Shown here: positions 10,801 through 19,870 of the stretch, one piece after another | Position numbering within the stretch: the first letter of the stretch is position 1 | Layout of the letters: each line of letters begins with the position of its first letter | Source: Bubalus kerabau | Taxonomy: Eukaryota; Chordata; Mammalia; Artiodactyla; Bovidae | Reading direction: 5' to 3' | Assembly (NCBI RefSeq): GCF_029407905.1 | Contig: NC_073628.1 | Location: 14,227,501-14,291,500, forward strand | Length of the DNA stretch: 64,000 nt | Made by a program: the position numbers and the translations under genes | The notes under the pieces: model-generated | Seen by the model: the letters and a program-made list of their open reading frames with translations, nothing else | Database searches by the model: none | What the model was told of the DNA's origin: nothing

Positions 10801-13800
10801 GGGTTAGCTAATCCATTTGTTTGTGTGTCACTATGGAGACTGTCTCCCCAGGGACAGGATCCTGTGGGTAAAAGGCCAATATCTATGGGAGTTAGGGTAG
10901 GACGGTCCTGCCAGCTTGTCCTGTATCTGTTTTGTAAGCAGTGGTCACTCCATAGTCAGTCCTGACTCAGCTTTTTTTTCCACATTACCCGAACGGTGTC
11001 AGAGCCAAGAAATCCCTGAATTATCCCAGGTCCATAGGAGATGCTAATAGGCTGGCGTATTTGCCCGAAGCTGGAAGAATTGTGAAGATTGAAGGTTTTG
11101 TGTGTATCTGCAAACACAAGAGATGAGTGTCAGTCAGGTGCCAAGGGTGGAGAAGGGAGAGTCAGGGTGGAGAGAAGGGTGAAGGATGGAGAGGGCAAGT
11201 AAAAGATGGGTGGATTGGGGGGTGTTTGTACTCACAACAGGCTGGACTGACACAGCCGATGGAAGGCACCCACAAGTCAGCTGAGCCTGTGTCAAAGATG
11301 ACCTGGAACTCCTGAGGGGGTGTTCCAATGGTGATATTACCCATGTAGGCCATCTATGGGGACCAGGAAGTGTGGGTTAGTGCAGATCTGGCTCCCCTCA
11401 ATTTCCACACTGCTGCCTCCGTCTGGGTGTCACATGTCTCCTGAGATCACTTTCCAATCACCATGCAGCTCACAGCCTTTATTCTCAGAGGTGCCTGCAT
11501 TTGATATTTTTTCTTGCACCACGTGGTATGCGGGATATTCACTCTGTGACCAGGAGTTGAAAAAGTACCTCCTGCATTCAAAGCCCAGAGTCATAAGCAC
11601 TGGACCTCCAGGGAAGTCCTGGTGCCTTCATTTGAAAAGCTCTCTAGTCTCTTCAAACCCAGTCTGAGCACCCCCTTCTCCAGGAGTTCCTTCTTGATCA
11701 ATCCCAACCACTCCCTCTAAACTCAGACCACATCCAATCAACACCACACAGATGACCCTTTCCTTTGACATATATTTACTTTTTGCCTTTCTCTCAGGCT
11801 AGCCTGCACAATCTTGAAGACAATCTTGCCCTTTTTTCTAATCTAATAACAATAACCACAGTGTTAGATTCTTATGGCCTTATGTGGAATAAGGATTCAG
11901 TAACTTTTTACTGCTGTGATTCTTGCATCTGTGGAAGCTGAATTCCTCTGCCTGGGGATTCACACTTGCTTTGCAGCTGGCTTTATCTTTTGACTGGAGA
12001 TGGCTCACCCTTCATCTGTAACTGAGTGGCTCGCTTAGTTCAGAAGGAACAATCTCCCTCAAACTAATGACACATCTTTGACACAGCAATGGATGTTTAC
12101 CTGCCACCTGGTCATTGCTGGGCCCAGTCACCACAAACCAAGAGTTGAGGATGAGAGTGCCTTCTCCTCTGGAACGGGGTCCCTGTGCCTCAGTGTTTCT
12201 GACTCCTGCAGGAGCCCCAGCCCCAAAATCCCACCTGCTACTTCTGGAAGAACCACAATGCTAGACCAGAGCACCAGGGGGCGCTGTGAAGAGCCATTCT
12301 CCCAATAAACTCACATCCAGATAGTTCCTCAAGGGGTGAGTAGCTATTCTGGAGTCTCTCTTGGACAGTCTGTAAGCTTGTTCCTCCAGGAAATTGTTCA
12401 GCAAGTTTTTTTCCCTCAGGGTTTCTCGCAAGGTCTTCATTTTCCTTAGAGGCAAACTTTCACCCAGGATTAGGAAAAGAAACAGAGAAGATACAATTAG
12501 CTATCCTTGTTAAGGTATATCTGTCATTGTAACACACTGTGTATTTTCCAAGCGTTTTTATGAGTGTCACCTTATTATCGGAATGCCATGCAAATACCAT
12601 GGCAAGGACGTAGGTTTGGATACAGGTTCAGTTGTGTAACATTGGGTAAGACCATTTGGATTCTCAGCTTACCCCTGGGTAAAAAGGTCGAATTTAATGA
12701 TCCCCCCCCACCCCCACCCCCGCATATAGAAAATTTGGGAGATAAGTGAAGATGGATATAATGTATCTGATATATCTTAAATCTCAATAATGACAGCCAT
12801 TAGTATTGCCATTGCCATCACACTATATCCTTCTCAAGGAAGCTCAGGGAGGAAGGTTCTAGAAGAGAACCATTATCTTATTTGTACAGGGAAGAAATCT
12901 GAAATTCAAGTAGTTTGTCACTTGGATGTGGTCACAGTGCTTGTGAGATGTAAAACAATGAAGAAGTAGCTCTCCCTATCTTCCTCCAATAGAAATGGAA
13001 CGAGAATTGAGAGAAGAATCCGGGAGATAGCAAACAAATTAGGGAAATTAAGAGGCTAAAGAAGCAAGGATGAGTCGAAACTGAAAAATTAAAAGAAGGA
13101 AAAACAACACGGAGAGATCTGAAAGATTGTTGCTGAATGAAAAGACGGCCGGGATTCTTGGCCTCCAGAGGAGAATTCAATCCGGGGCCAGATATGAGGT
13201 TTGATCACTCAGAGCTTTGTGTAATAAGGTTTTATTAAAGTATAAGGGAGATAGAGAAAGCTTCTGACATAGGCATCAGAACGGGGCAGAAAGAGTACCC
13301 CCCTGCTAGTCTTCAGCTGGATGTTATATAGTCACTAGCAGTCGGTTAATGAAAGAAAGGAATGTCTTAAAACTCAGAATGGCACTAGGCCCCTCACCCA
13401 TAAGATGCATTTTGGGATAATCTTGGCATCAAATGTTCATCCTGGGCCATAAAATGATTAACTTGAATCTTGTAGAAGGACAGATTACCATACAAATAGT
13501 TTTGTTTGCATAGATTAGGAGAACAATATCTGAGTATAACATGCTGGTTTGTCAAGTAGGTTCTGAGCCATGAGGTGGAACTGACTTGAGACAGAGTTTG
13601 GGGTAAATGCATAGCACATTAGCATAGCTGAAGTCAAACATTTCCATAAGAAAAATGCATTGGTTATCTCAATTTTTGAGAATAGTTAACTTCAGGTGAA
13701 ACCAGGTGTCATTATGGCAATACAGTATTTTAAGAGAAACCTCCTTTTAAATTTGTATAGAGAAGGAAAAAAATATCATTAATTTGTTTCCTCCTGCCGC

Positions 13801-14588
13801 TTAAGAGAGATAAAAATGTCTGACACTTGCAGGCTACTTCCTCCGTTTGGAGACCCCTGGCCTTCCTGCCTATTATCCTCTCAGATCTGCACTCACAGAG
13901 ACTTCAAAAGAGATGGAGAGATAAATGAGAGAGATGCAGAGATGCAGACATAGACAAATACACACTGAAGTAGAGAGAGAACAGAGAGGACACCTAGAAC
14001 AAAATGTAGAAAAATGCTATTCCACGGGACCACACATACATTTGTACAGGTTGCAATTGCAAGGAGTTCCATTTTCAGCAGGCCACCACATGATGGTGGT
14101 CCAAGAGTTGTGCAACCATGCAAACCTATACCTCGACCCAGGGGCCCACAGTTTCTATAGCAAGGTGCATGCACGTGTGCTAAGCTGCTTCAGTCGTGTC
14201 CAACTCTATATGACCCTATGGACCACAGCCTGCCAGGCTCCTCTGCCCGTGGGACTCTCCAGGCAAAAATATTGGAGTGGGTTGCCATGTCCTTCTCCAG
14301 AGGATCTTCCCGACCCAGGGATCAAACCCGCATCTCTTACATCTCCTATATTTGAGCGTGGGTCCTTTACCAATAGCACCACCTGGGAAGCCCAAGGCTA
14401 AAGAAGCAAGGATAAGTACCTATAGAAAGGTACTTATCAATAAGTAAGAGTTGAACCTTAAGACTATCAGGGAAATATTCCATTTCTTTCTAACCCAGAA
14501 AGGAAGATGATGCCTCTTACAGTCCCCATACTTACATGACTATGCACTCTGAGATGGCCACCAGCCCGAGGAGCACAAGCCACTTCAT
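4700..14588 (-). CDS. PAG: Pregnancy-associated glycoprotein (PAG) gene, nine exons, intact
   Basis: Secreted aspartic-protease-family glycoprotein expressed by the ruminant trophoblast (family knowledge). CDS joins complement of 14536-14588, 12315-12456, 11236-11353, 10989-11107, 9448-9641, 8389-8505, 6737-6878, 6553-6651 and 4700-4846: 1131 bases, 376 residues plus stop, usual for PAGs and pepsinogens. Every intron starts GT and ends AG and no junction breaks the frame. Signal peptide about residues 1-15, propeptide to about residue 55-60, then the bilobed protease. Catalytic Asp86 (FDTGSADLW) and Asp267 (DTGTS) are both present, unlike many PAGs that have lost one. Cysteine pairs 99/104, 258/262 and 300/333 match the pepsin disulfides. 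N-glycosylation sequons at Asn71, Asn114 and Asn254. Odd points: Pro131 in the flap and an extra Cys210. The paralogue number is not resolved; a pepsinogen F-like gene is the main alternative. Confidence 0.93.
5150..5275 (+). mobile_element. L1 3'-end fragment in PAG intron 8
   Basis: Resembles the artiodactyl L1 3' UTR (GCTGTGCAGCAGAACTTAA… then AGCTATACTGCAAC). Short and diverged. Antisense to the gene. Confidence 0.6.
5393..5620 (-). mobile_element. L1 3'-end fragment in PAG intron 8
   Basis: Antisense of the older artiodactyl L1 3' end: TTCAGGTGGACAGTAAAGG and TTCCCTGTGCTATACAGTAG. The same sequence family is seen at 58240-58310. Confidence 0.7.
6553..6651 (-). CDS. PAG: PAG exon 8
   Basis: 99 bases, 33 whole codons (residues 296-328), the standard size. 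Encodes YVVSCDAVKTLPPVIFNI and NGIDYPLPPQAYIIK; Cys300 pairs with Cys333 of exon 9 by analogy with pepsin. Acceptor CTAACAG, donor GTGAGG. Confidence 0.94.
6737..6878 (-). CDS. PAG: PAG exon 7 (second catalytic motif)
   Basis: 142 bases, completing Arg248 and running to Glu295. Holds the second catalytic Asp267 in ALLDTGTSMIHGP, the Cys258-Cys262 loop just before it, and the third sequon Asn254 (NVT). Acceptor CTCTCAG, donor GTAAAG. Separated from exon 8 by an intron of only 85 bases. Confidence 0.95.
6930..7430 (+). repeat. L2 LINE remnant in PAG intron 6
   Basis: Ends in the typical L2 tail GTGCCTGGCACACAGTGGAT … TGTTGAATGAGTGAATGAAG, preceded by the CT-rich L2 3' region. Borders are approximate. 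Confidence 0.75.
8127..8345 (+). repeat. Degenerate TG-rich repeat in PAG intron 6
   Basis: Irregular TGTGT/TCTGTGTTT units over about 220 bases, just downstream in the gene's direction of exon 6. It creates spurious long ORFs on both strands. Confidence 0.85.
8389..8505 (-). CDS. PAG: PAG exon 6
   Basis: 117 bases, residues 210-247 with split codons 209 and 248 at the ends. Encodes EGSVVMFGGVDHRYYKGEL and NWMPVS, diagnostic for the PAG/pepsin C-lobe. The first full codon is Cys210, which has no obvious disulfide partner. Acceptor CTATAG, donor GTAAGC. Confidence 0.94.
8824..8848 (+). repeat. (TTTG)n microsatellite
   Basis: Five to six tandem TTTG units in intron 5. Confidence 0.9.
9448..9641 (-). 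CDS. PAG: PAG exon 5
   Basis: 194 bases, residues 145-208 and two bases of codon 209. Contains conserved aspartic-protease strands: FGLSLEEYGF, FDGVLGLAFPSIS, IPIFDNLW and SEPVFAFYLN. These match the interlobe part of PAGs and pepsins. Acceptor CCCACAG, donor GTAAGT. Confidence 0.94.
9836..9989 (+). mobile_element. Short L1 3' end in PAG intron 4
   Basis: Last 150 bases of bovid L1 (GGGCTGGTGCACTGG … AATTAGCCTCCAATT) with an A13 tail. Antisense to PAG. Severely 5'-truncated. Confidence 0.88.
10307..10323 (+). repeat. (GA)n microsatellite
   Basis: About eight GA units in intron 4, preceded by a TG-rich stretch at 10278-10302. Confidence 0.9.
10535..10695 (+). repeat. MIR remnant in PAG intron 4
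   Basis: Shows CTGTTTCCTCATCTGTATC, GTTGTTGCAGATTTAAA and AAAGTGCCTGG in MIR order. Old and diverged. Confidence 0.65.
10989..11107 (-). CDS. PAG: PAG exon 4 (flap)
   Basis: 119 bases, as in pepsinogen genes; completes codon 105 and ends at codon 144. Encodes the N-lobe flap. The flap tyrosine (Tyr129) is present in ISYGPG, but the residue two places on, usually Thr or Ser, is Pro131. Asn114 (NSS) is a second glycosylation sequon. Acceptor TTTGCAG, donor GTAATG (a weaker donor than its neighbours). Confidence 0.93.
11236..11353 (-). CDS. PAG: PAG exon 3 (first catalytic motif)
   Basis: 118 bases, exactly the size of the equivalent pepsinogen exon. Encodes residues 66-104 and one base of codon 105: substrate-binding strand YMGNITIGTPPQEF, catalytic motif FDTGSADLWVPS with Asp86, and the small disulfide loop Cys99-Cys104. 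Asn71 is a glycosylation sequon. Acceptor CATAG, donor GTGAGT. Confidence 0.95.
11505..11629 (-). mobile_element. CHR/ART2-type SINE fragment in PAG intron 2
   Basis: Reverse complement begins GGACTTCCCTGGAGGTCCAG and continues through a diverged CHR body to CACGTGGTGCAAG. Same orientation as the gene. Confidence 0.75.
12315..12456 (-). CDS. PAG: PAG exon 2 (propeptide)
   Basis: 142 bases, residues 18 (completed) to 65. Encodes the basic propeptide, opening ILPLRKMKTLRETLREKN and including the NNFLEEQAYRLS segment, that covers the active-site cleft in the zymogen. Acceptor AG at 12458-12457, donor GTGAGT at 12314-12309. The stretch with TTG as first codon looks like a separate ORF, but it is read through from exon 1. 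Confidence 0.92.
12699..12722 (+). repeat. C-rich tract in PAG intron 1
   Basis: Runs of 8, 5 and 5 C separated by single A. Low complexity; it gives a false polyglycine or polyproline ORF. Confidence 0.9.
13120..13883 (-). mobile_element. Solo ERV LTR in PAG intron 1
   Basis: 764 bases with near-inverted ends (plus strand TGAAAG … CTCTCA) and a 4-base target duplication GATC on both sides (13116-13119, 13884-13887). On the minus strand it has a TATATAA box (13325-13331) and about 90 bases on an AATAAA signal (13229-13236), so it is in the same sense as PAG. No retroviral internal sequence lies beside it. I do not name the family with certainty; the 4-base duplication favours a gammaretrovirus-like group. 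Confidence 0.8.
14165..14394 (-). mobile_element. Bov-tA SINE in PAG intron 1
   Basis: Reverse complement starts GGGCTTCCCAGGTGG and runs through the BovA body to GACTGAAGCAGCTTAGC. Its 5' end touches a 23-base direct repeat whose partner is 1.3 kb away at 13053-13075 rather than at the SINE tail. Confidence 0.9.
14536..14588 (-). CDS. PAG: PAG exon 1 (start codon and signal peptide)
   Basis: Coding part of exon 1, 53 bases, encoding residues 1-17 and two bases of codon 18. Begins MKWLVLLGLVAISEC, a typical hydrophobic secretory signal that matches the opening of PAGs and pepsinogens. The donor GTAAG follows at 14535-14531. The ATG is chosen because it is the first in the exon, sits just downstream of the TATA-like box and gives the family's usual N-terminus. 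Confidence 0.92.
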
Positions 14589-14660
14589 GCTTCTTTCCTG
14601 GCTCCGAGTACTCAGGGAAGCTTTAGTTCCTTAGCATGCAGTGGTGACCAGGAGCTTCTA

Positions 14661-14668
14661 GTTATATG
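14661..14668 (-). promoter_or_regulatory. PAG: TATA-like box of the PAG promoter
   Basis: Minus-strand CATATAAC about 75 bases upstream of the ATG. A start site some 30 bases downstream would give a 5' UTR of about 45 bases, in line with known PAG transcripts. Trophoblast ETS and DLX3 sites are described for PAG promoters; I have not tried to place them. Confidence 0.55.
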
Positions 14669-14669
14669 T

Positions 14670-16199
14670 GCTCTAACCTGCCCTAATTGTCCGCTTTAGG
14701 GCACTAATGGATCTGATAAAAATACAAAGCTCTCGATAAAATTTTTATCTCCATCCTTGTCTTTGGTGAATGGTCTTAGAAAATTCTCAGAATACAGAGA
14801 CTTCTACTGTGATCTCTTCCTTGAGGCTTGGCTTGAAAACCAAAGTGAACTGCATGGACATCTAAGGGGTGGAGAAACTTGCCAACTTGGAGAAAATAAC
14901 TGCTAAGGACACCATAAAAATGAGTACTAGGGGCCATGCTAGACATTCATGATCTCATGTGGTCTGCCTAGCCATTTCATGAGGTATGGTTTGCTGTCCT
15001 CGTTGGAAAGCTGATTGCTAGGAGGCAAAGAGGTCAAATGGAAAAGTGAGGCTTGAGAGGCAGCCCAGGGACATATGAGTGGTTTTAGGTAGTGGGTCTA
15101 ATGGCAGAGATCAGGGGCACCTATGATGCCAGTCTGCATCAAAGATTTAGGGCAGAGCAGTATTTCAATTGCATGATTTCAGTATTGGAAGAAGTGCCAT
15201 ATGCATCCACAAGATATTTTATATCATCCAACAAACCTACAAGGAAGACATGTGTGCTGGTGTCTGAGTTAGATGGTGGAAAGTCAAAGTTGATCAAGAC
15301 ACAAGTGGTCTTTATCTTAATCGAGCTATCAGTCTAGTTCTCACAAATTCATGGTCCAGGAGGCAAGAGAAATGATACAAAGCCTAGACAGCTGTGCTCA
15401 ACACTGGGCAGCACATGCCTTTCCACTGGGAGCAGCCTCTCCTCCACTTCAGCCATGCTGGAAAGTGGGTCAGTTGGCCATGTTTTCGAGAGAAGTCAGA
15501 AGTCTGGATATTTATGTGCAAGTTCATGATTTTAATGTTAGTAACTAATTTTTATCCCCCTCAAACATAGTGGGAGCCAAATCTCCACCACAGTGGGCTG
15601 GATTCAGCCTTCAGTCTATGCAGGTTTTATTTCTGGCCTAGAAGTAGAAATACAATGTGCACAGAGAGGGATTTTAATTCAAGTTGGTTGATTTAAATGA
15701 GACTGAATGTATATTAAACATGTTAGTTTTCTTTCTATTTGCAAAGAAAGATCACCAGGGACATATCAATCAATGACCTTAATAATGCCAATTTGCTGAA
15801 GATAAATGGATAGATGTCTGATGTAAGTCTCCAGTAGGGCCCATGCCATGAAAAATGTTGACTGCCAAACAAAACACAGAAAAAATAATTTTGAAGTGTC
15901 TTATCAATCAAAGAAGGCAAAGAAAACCACACCAGTCTGGGCTCCAACCCAGACTGAGATGAACAGGGCTATCCGTTAAACTGTTACCACAGCCAAAGGA
16001 AAGACAAACATGTTTCCTGGCTCTTCCAGGACTCCCAGGGCCTATTCTTGCATGAGATCTATCCTGGATTGTCCCTTGGATACAACAACAGGGGCCTGGT
16101 CTGGACACCAGGTGTGTATAAATGGGGCACAATGTCATAACCCTCATTTTTGCAAATTGTTTAAATCCAGTTTTGGTGGTTCAGTCTCTACAGAGGGAA
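14670..16199. other. Region upstream of PAG, unassigned
   Basis: Presumed PAG promoter region and 5' flank. I see no repeats that I can name and no convincing coding signal; the short ORFs have no recognisable content. Confidence 0.5.
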
Positions 16200-17985
16200 T
16201 ATGATAGCATCTAACAAATGACACACATATTTGCTCTTTAACTCAGCAATTCTACTCCTAGGGATCTACTCAATGACACACTGGTGAAAACATAAAAAGC
16301 CATATGCACAAGCTGTCTACTGCACATTGTTTTTAAAAGCAAAATATCAGCAGCATACCTGAAGTGACCATCCATGGGGGAATCTGCAACAAGACATAGG
16401 TCATCCCAACACCGGGGTATAATGTGGATGAAGGAGTAGTGGAATAGGTGACATTGTCAACTGTGTATTTAGCTGCCGGGGTCCAGCCCCAGCTGATCCA
16501 GGGTATTCGAAGGAGAGACGACATAGGCGAGGGTCAGGAAACAACTGCTTAATTAAACTTTAATGAAGGATATAAAGAGTAATAGAATAAGGATAGCTCA
16601 GTGAGGAAATTCAGTGGAGAAAAGAGGCTGAGTAGCTTGGTTTACATGGGAGACCAATAAAACTTCAAGACAAGAAGTTTGCACCACTTACGTAGGCCAC
16701 AGGCATCCTTCCGTTCTCCCGAAGGAGAGGAGACACTGAGGCCTCCCCGGTCGGATCTTAGAAGCCCAGGCATAATCAGCAAGCATGGTGGGTTCCGCGC
16801 TCCAGATGGAGACTCAGCTAGAATTTGGGAGAGAGAGTGACATGGGGAGACCAAGTTTCAGTGAACAAGGCCCGCACTTTATTTTCCAAAGTAGTTTTTA
16901 TACCTTAAGGTATGCATAGAGGATAATGGGGGAAGGGGTGGAGTCATGCAAGGACAGCAGTTCCTGGTTCTAATCTAAGCCAGGCTTTCAAACTTATCAT
17001 ATGCAAAAGTTCAGGTGATTGACATCATCTTCTGGCCCGGAGGCCTGTTAACATTTTAAGAAACTTATTTTTCTCTAAAGGTGATTATTCCAAAGTCAGG
17101 CACCAGCCTCCAAAAAAGCATTGGACAAAGCTGCATTTTACATTTCTATACACCCATTATATCAATCAATACACTGCCAAGGACACAGTAGGTAAGGAGT
17201 ATGGAGACTTAGCAGCAAACATTGGCCCAACAAGTGAAAAACCCTTCACCAATACAATTTCTAATCAATCTTTTAACTACTCAAAGGAATCTGTGTTTAG
17301 GCAGTTTAGAACATCTCCTGCCTCTCACAGTTGGGAGGCTCTGAACAATCACATGTGGCCGGAAAAACCCATTCAGGAAGGCTAGAGGATTTCCAAAGGA
17401 GTTTGTAGGTTGAAACACTGTCACATCCAAGAATTATTAACTGGAGCTGTAAGCTAACTCTTTTTTCAGAGAGAGGTAGTGGGAGACAGCCCCCTGTAAA
17501 GTCAGAGGTGTAGGTGAAAGCACAAAGCAGAAAGTAGGCAGACTCTGGTTTTGGGGGTAGATGCTCGAGAATTTCCAGGGGGACTCCTGAGGCTCGATCC
17601 CGCCTTTGCGTATGCCGAGCCTCCTTCCTCATGACCTTTGTCATGGGCGGAGTGCCTCACGCTGGCTCCCGGCAGTGATAGAATTCCAGTTGAGCTATTA
17701 CAGATCCTCACTCAATATGCAATATGCCGGCTCCGGGCATTTAGCTTTTTTAAAAAAGAGGGTTCAAAAAAGTTCTTAGAGTTTGTTGCTTCTTATACAC
17801 ATGTATGTCTATTTTCATTTAGAAAGAGTAAAAGAATTAGCCAAAAACTACTAAAATGTAACTTATTGATGAGGGGTAGGGAAGTGAGATTTTTCTTGTT
17901 TTATACTTTGATTTGCAGCCATGAAAATGTGTTACAGAATCAAAAAGTAATCACATGTGTCAAAATTGAGAACAAAGATTAATAA
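16200..17985 (+). mobile_element. Old L1 split by the solo LTR
   Basis: 16200-16473 resembles old L1 ORF2 end (CTCAGCAATTCTACTCCTAG…). 17746-17985 looks like the 3' UTR of the same L1 (GAGGGGTAGGGAAGTGAG then TTTTTCTTG). The LTR at 16474-17739 sits between them. Confidence 0.65.
16474..17739 (-). mobile_element. Solo ERV LTR upstream of PAG (BTLTR1-like)
   Basis: 1266 bases, TGCCGGGG … CCGGGCA, flanked by a perfect 6-base target duplication TTTAGC (16468-16473, 17740-17745), as made by betaretrovirus-like elements. Minus-strand TATAAAAA (16902-16895) is followed by AATAAA (16883-16878), so the LTR is oriented like PAG and lies 1.9 kb upstream of its start codon. The part at 17674-17720 resembles a piece of BovB. 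BTLTR1 is my best family guess. Confidence 0.82.
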
Positions 17986-18879
17986 GTCTAATTGTAACAA
18001 GTTGGTGATTGGCTGTATATATCAAAACATTGCTTGAGTTGCTGTAAAATTCAAAATTATAGCTGTACATGCAGAGTGGAATATCTTCTAAGGACAAAGA
18101 CAAACAAAAATACTGACCCATATGAAACAAACCAAAAGAAAAACAGAAGCAAAAAACGCAAAGAAATCTGAAGCTATATTTAACAACTTATTGTTGGTGA
18201 TATTGCTTCTCTTATTGTGAAAGTATCATATATATGTTACAGGTTAAAGTGAGTCAGCAATTAATGCTGATGTTGTTCTGAGGTAAAAAATTCAGTGGTT
18301 AGAGAAAAGAGTTTTACATAAAATAAAGAAGCTTAAGCAAAACCATGCAATCTTAAAACTTGAATTGAAAGACTAAGTTTGTACCATCAATTGCATTCCT
18401 TTTTTTTTTTAATAAAGAATGTCTATACTTCCTGCTCTGACAACTGAAAAGCTTAGAAGCAATGACAGCTTGATAACAACGACTATCTTGAAGTCTAACA
18501 TGTAGCCTCTAAATGCATTTCCCACCAGAGGATCCATGGATTCTTAAACAGATGGCTGATTTCAGGACTGGGTGCAGAAATGCACAATATAATCTTGGGA
18601 CTCTTGAAGGGCAGGAAAGTTGAAGGACTTCAAAGACAAGTGGGGACTGGACAGAAAGTATAGGAATCCATATGAAGAAGCCAAAATTGGGGTAATTTTA
18701 GCATTACATCCATTAACTAGAACAAATTAAATGTATAAAAAGTCAGAAATTCAAAATACTATTAGACAACATCTCATTTGTCACTGTGGCAGATTGCTAG
18801 GGCATTAACACCGTTCTGAGCGCTGAGAAAGGAAAATAGTCATCAATATTTATGCCTTTTTATTGGTATGTAGCAGATT
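17986..18879. other. Unassigned AT-rich intergenic DNA
   Basis: No coding signal, and no repeat I can name beyond a T run at 18402-18412. Confidence 0.5.
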
Positions 18880-19278
18880 CCATGTAACTACAAACAGTTA
18901 AAAGAATCTTATTTTTAATGAAGAATTCCAGAAATTAAAACAAAAGGAGTGGTAGAAACAGGAAAGCACTATTTTGCAGCATCCTCATGAAACAATGGAT
19001 CTGGGCAAAGGTCATCAATGGGTGCTGAAACCATAAGCGAAAGGTAGAAAGGGGAGTGTATAATGGATCCATAAAGGTGGCAACATCAGAAGGCACTGCA
19101 TTTCAGCAGCTCTCAAAGTGAGGCAACTAGAAATAGTGAGACTCTTTAAGTAGCACCATAAGAAATATATATCTGCCTATGAAATATTCCAATAAAAATT
19201 TTGAACTCAAGTCTAGATCTACCTACCAGTCTCCCAGGAAAAACACAGATAAAGATATAGAGAACCAATCCTCTAAAC

Positions 19279-19654
19279 CTACATTCCCCCACCTTTTGTC
19301 ACAAGGGACTAGTTTCCTGGAAGACAATTTTTTCACAAATGTTGGTAGGGAGATGATTTCGTGATGATTGAAGGATATTTCACTTATTGTGCACTTTATT
19401 TCTTTTATTATTACATTGGGATATGTAATGAAATAATTATACAGATCATCATAATGCAGAATCGGTGGGAGCCCTGAGCTTGTTTTCCTGGAATGAGACT
19501 GTCCATCTCTGGGTGATGGAAGAGCAATGGGGAGCAGCTGTAAATACAGAGGAAGCCTCACTCACTGGCCTGCTGCTCACCTCCTGCTCTGCAACCTGGT
19601 TCTCCATAGACCAAGGAATGGTATTTGTCCTGGTGCTGGCGTTGTGGATCCCTG
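19279..19654 (-). mobile_element. MER1-type hAT-Charlie transposon, duplicate copy
   Basis: 376 bases with a perfect 8-base target duplication CTCTAAAC (19271-19278, 19655-19662). It sits at the same host position as the copy at 2455-2832 and is its inverted partner. Right end reads GCGTTGTGGATCCCTG. Confidence 0.87.
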
Positions 19655-19870
19655 CTCTAAACCCAATACTTGGGACATTCTATAATACAAATCATGCCAC
19701 TTCCTCCCAGTTTTTTTAACAAATAAATGGCTTTAAAATTGGGGAGAGAGACAGTTATTTAGTCTTAAAAGAGAACAATTTAAAAGTGAAACATATGAGT
19801 ACATTCTTTCAATAAACTGTGAAAAGACATCTGTTTTTAGAGAATCAGGGAAATTTGAACATGGACTGGA

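Noticed and set aside
12575..12787. ORF with a glycine run
   Set aside because: Antisense of a C-rich tract in intron 1; no conservation or splice logic.
14165..14394. tRNA-like sequence
   Set aside because: tRNA-derived head of a SINE, without an intact tRNA fold; the same holds for all Bov-tA and CHR copies.
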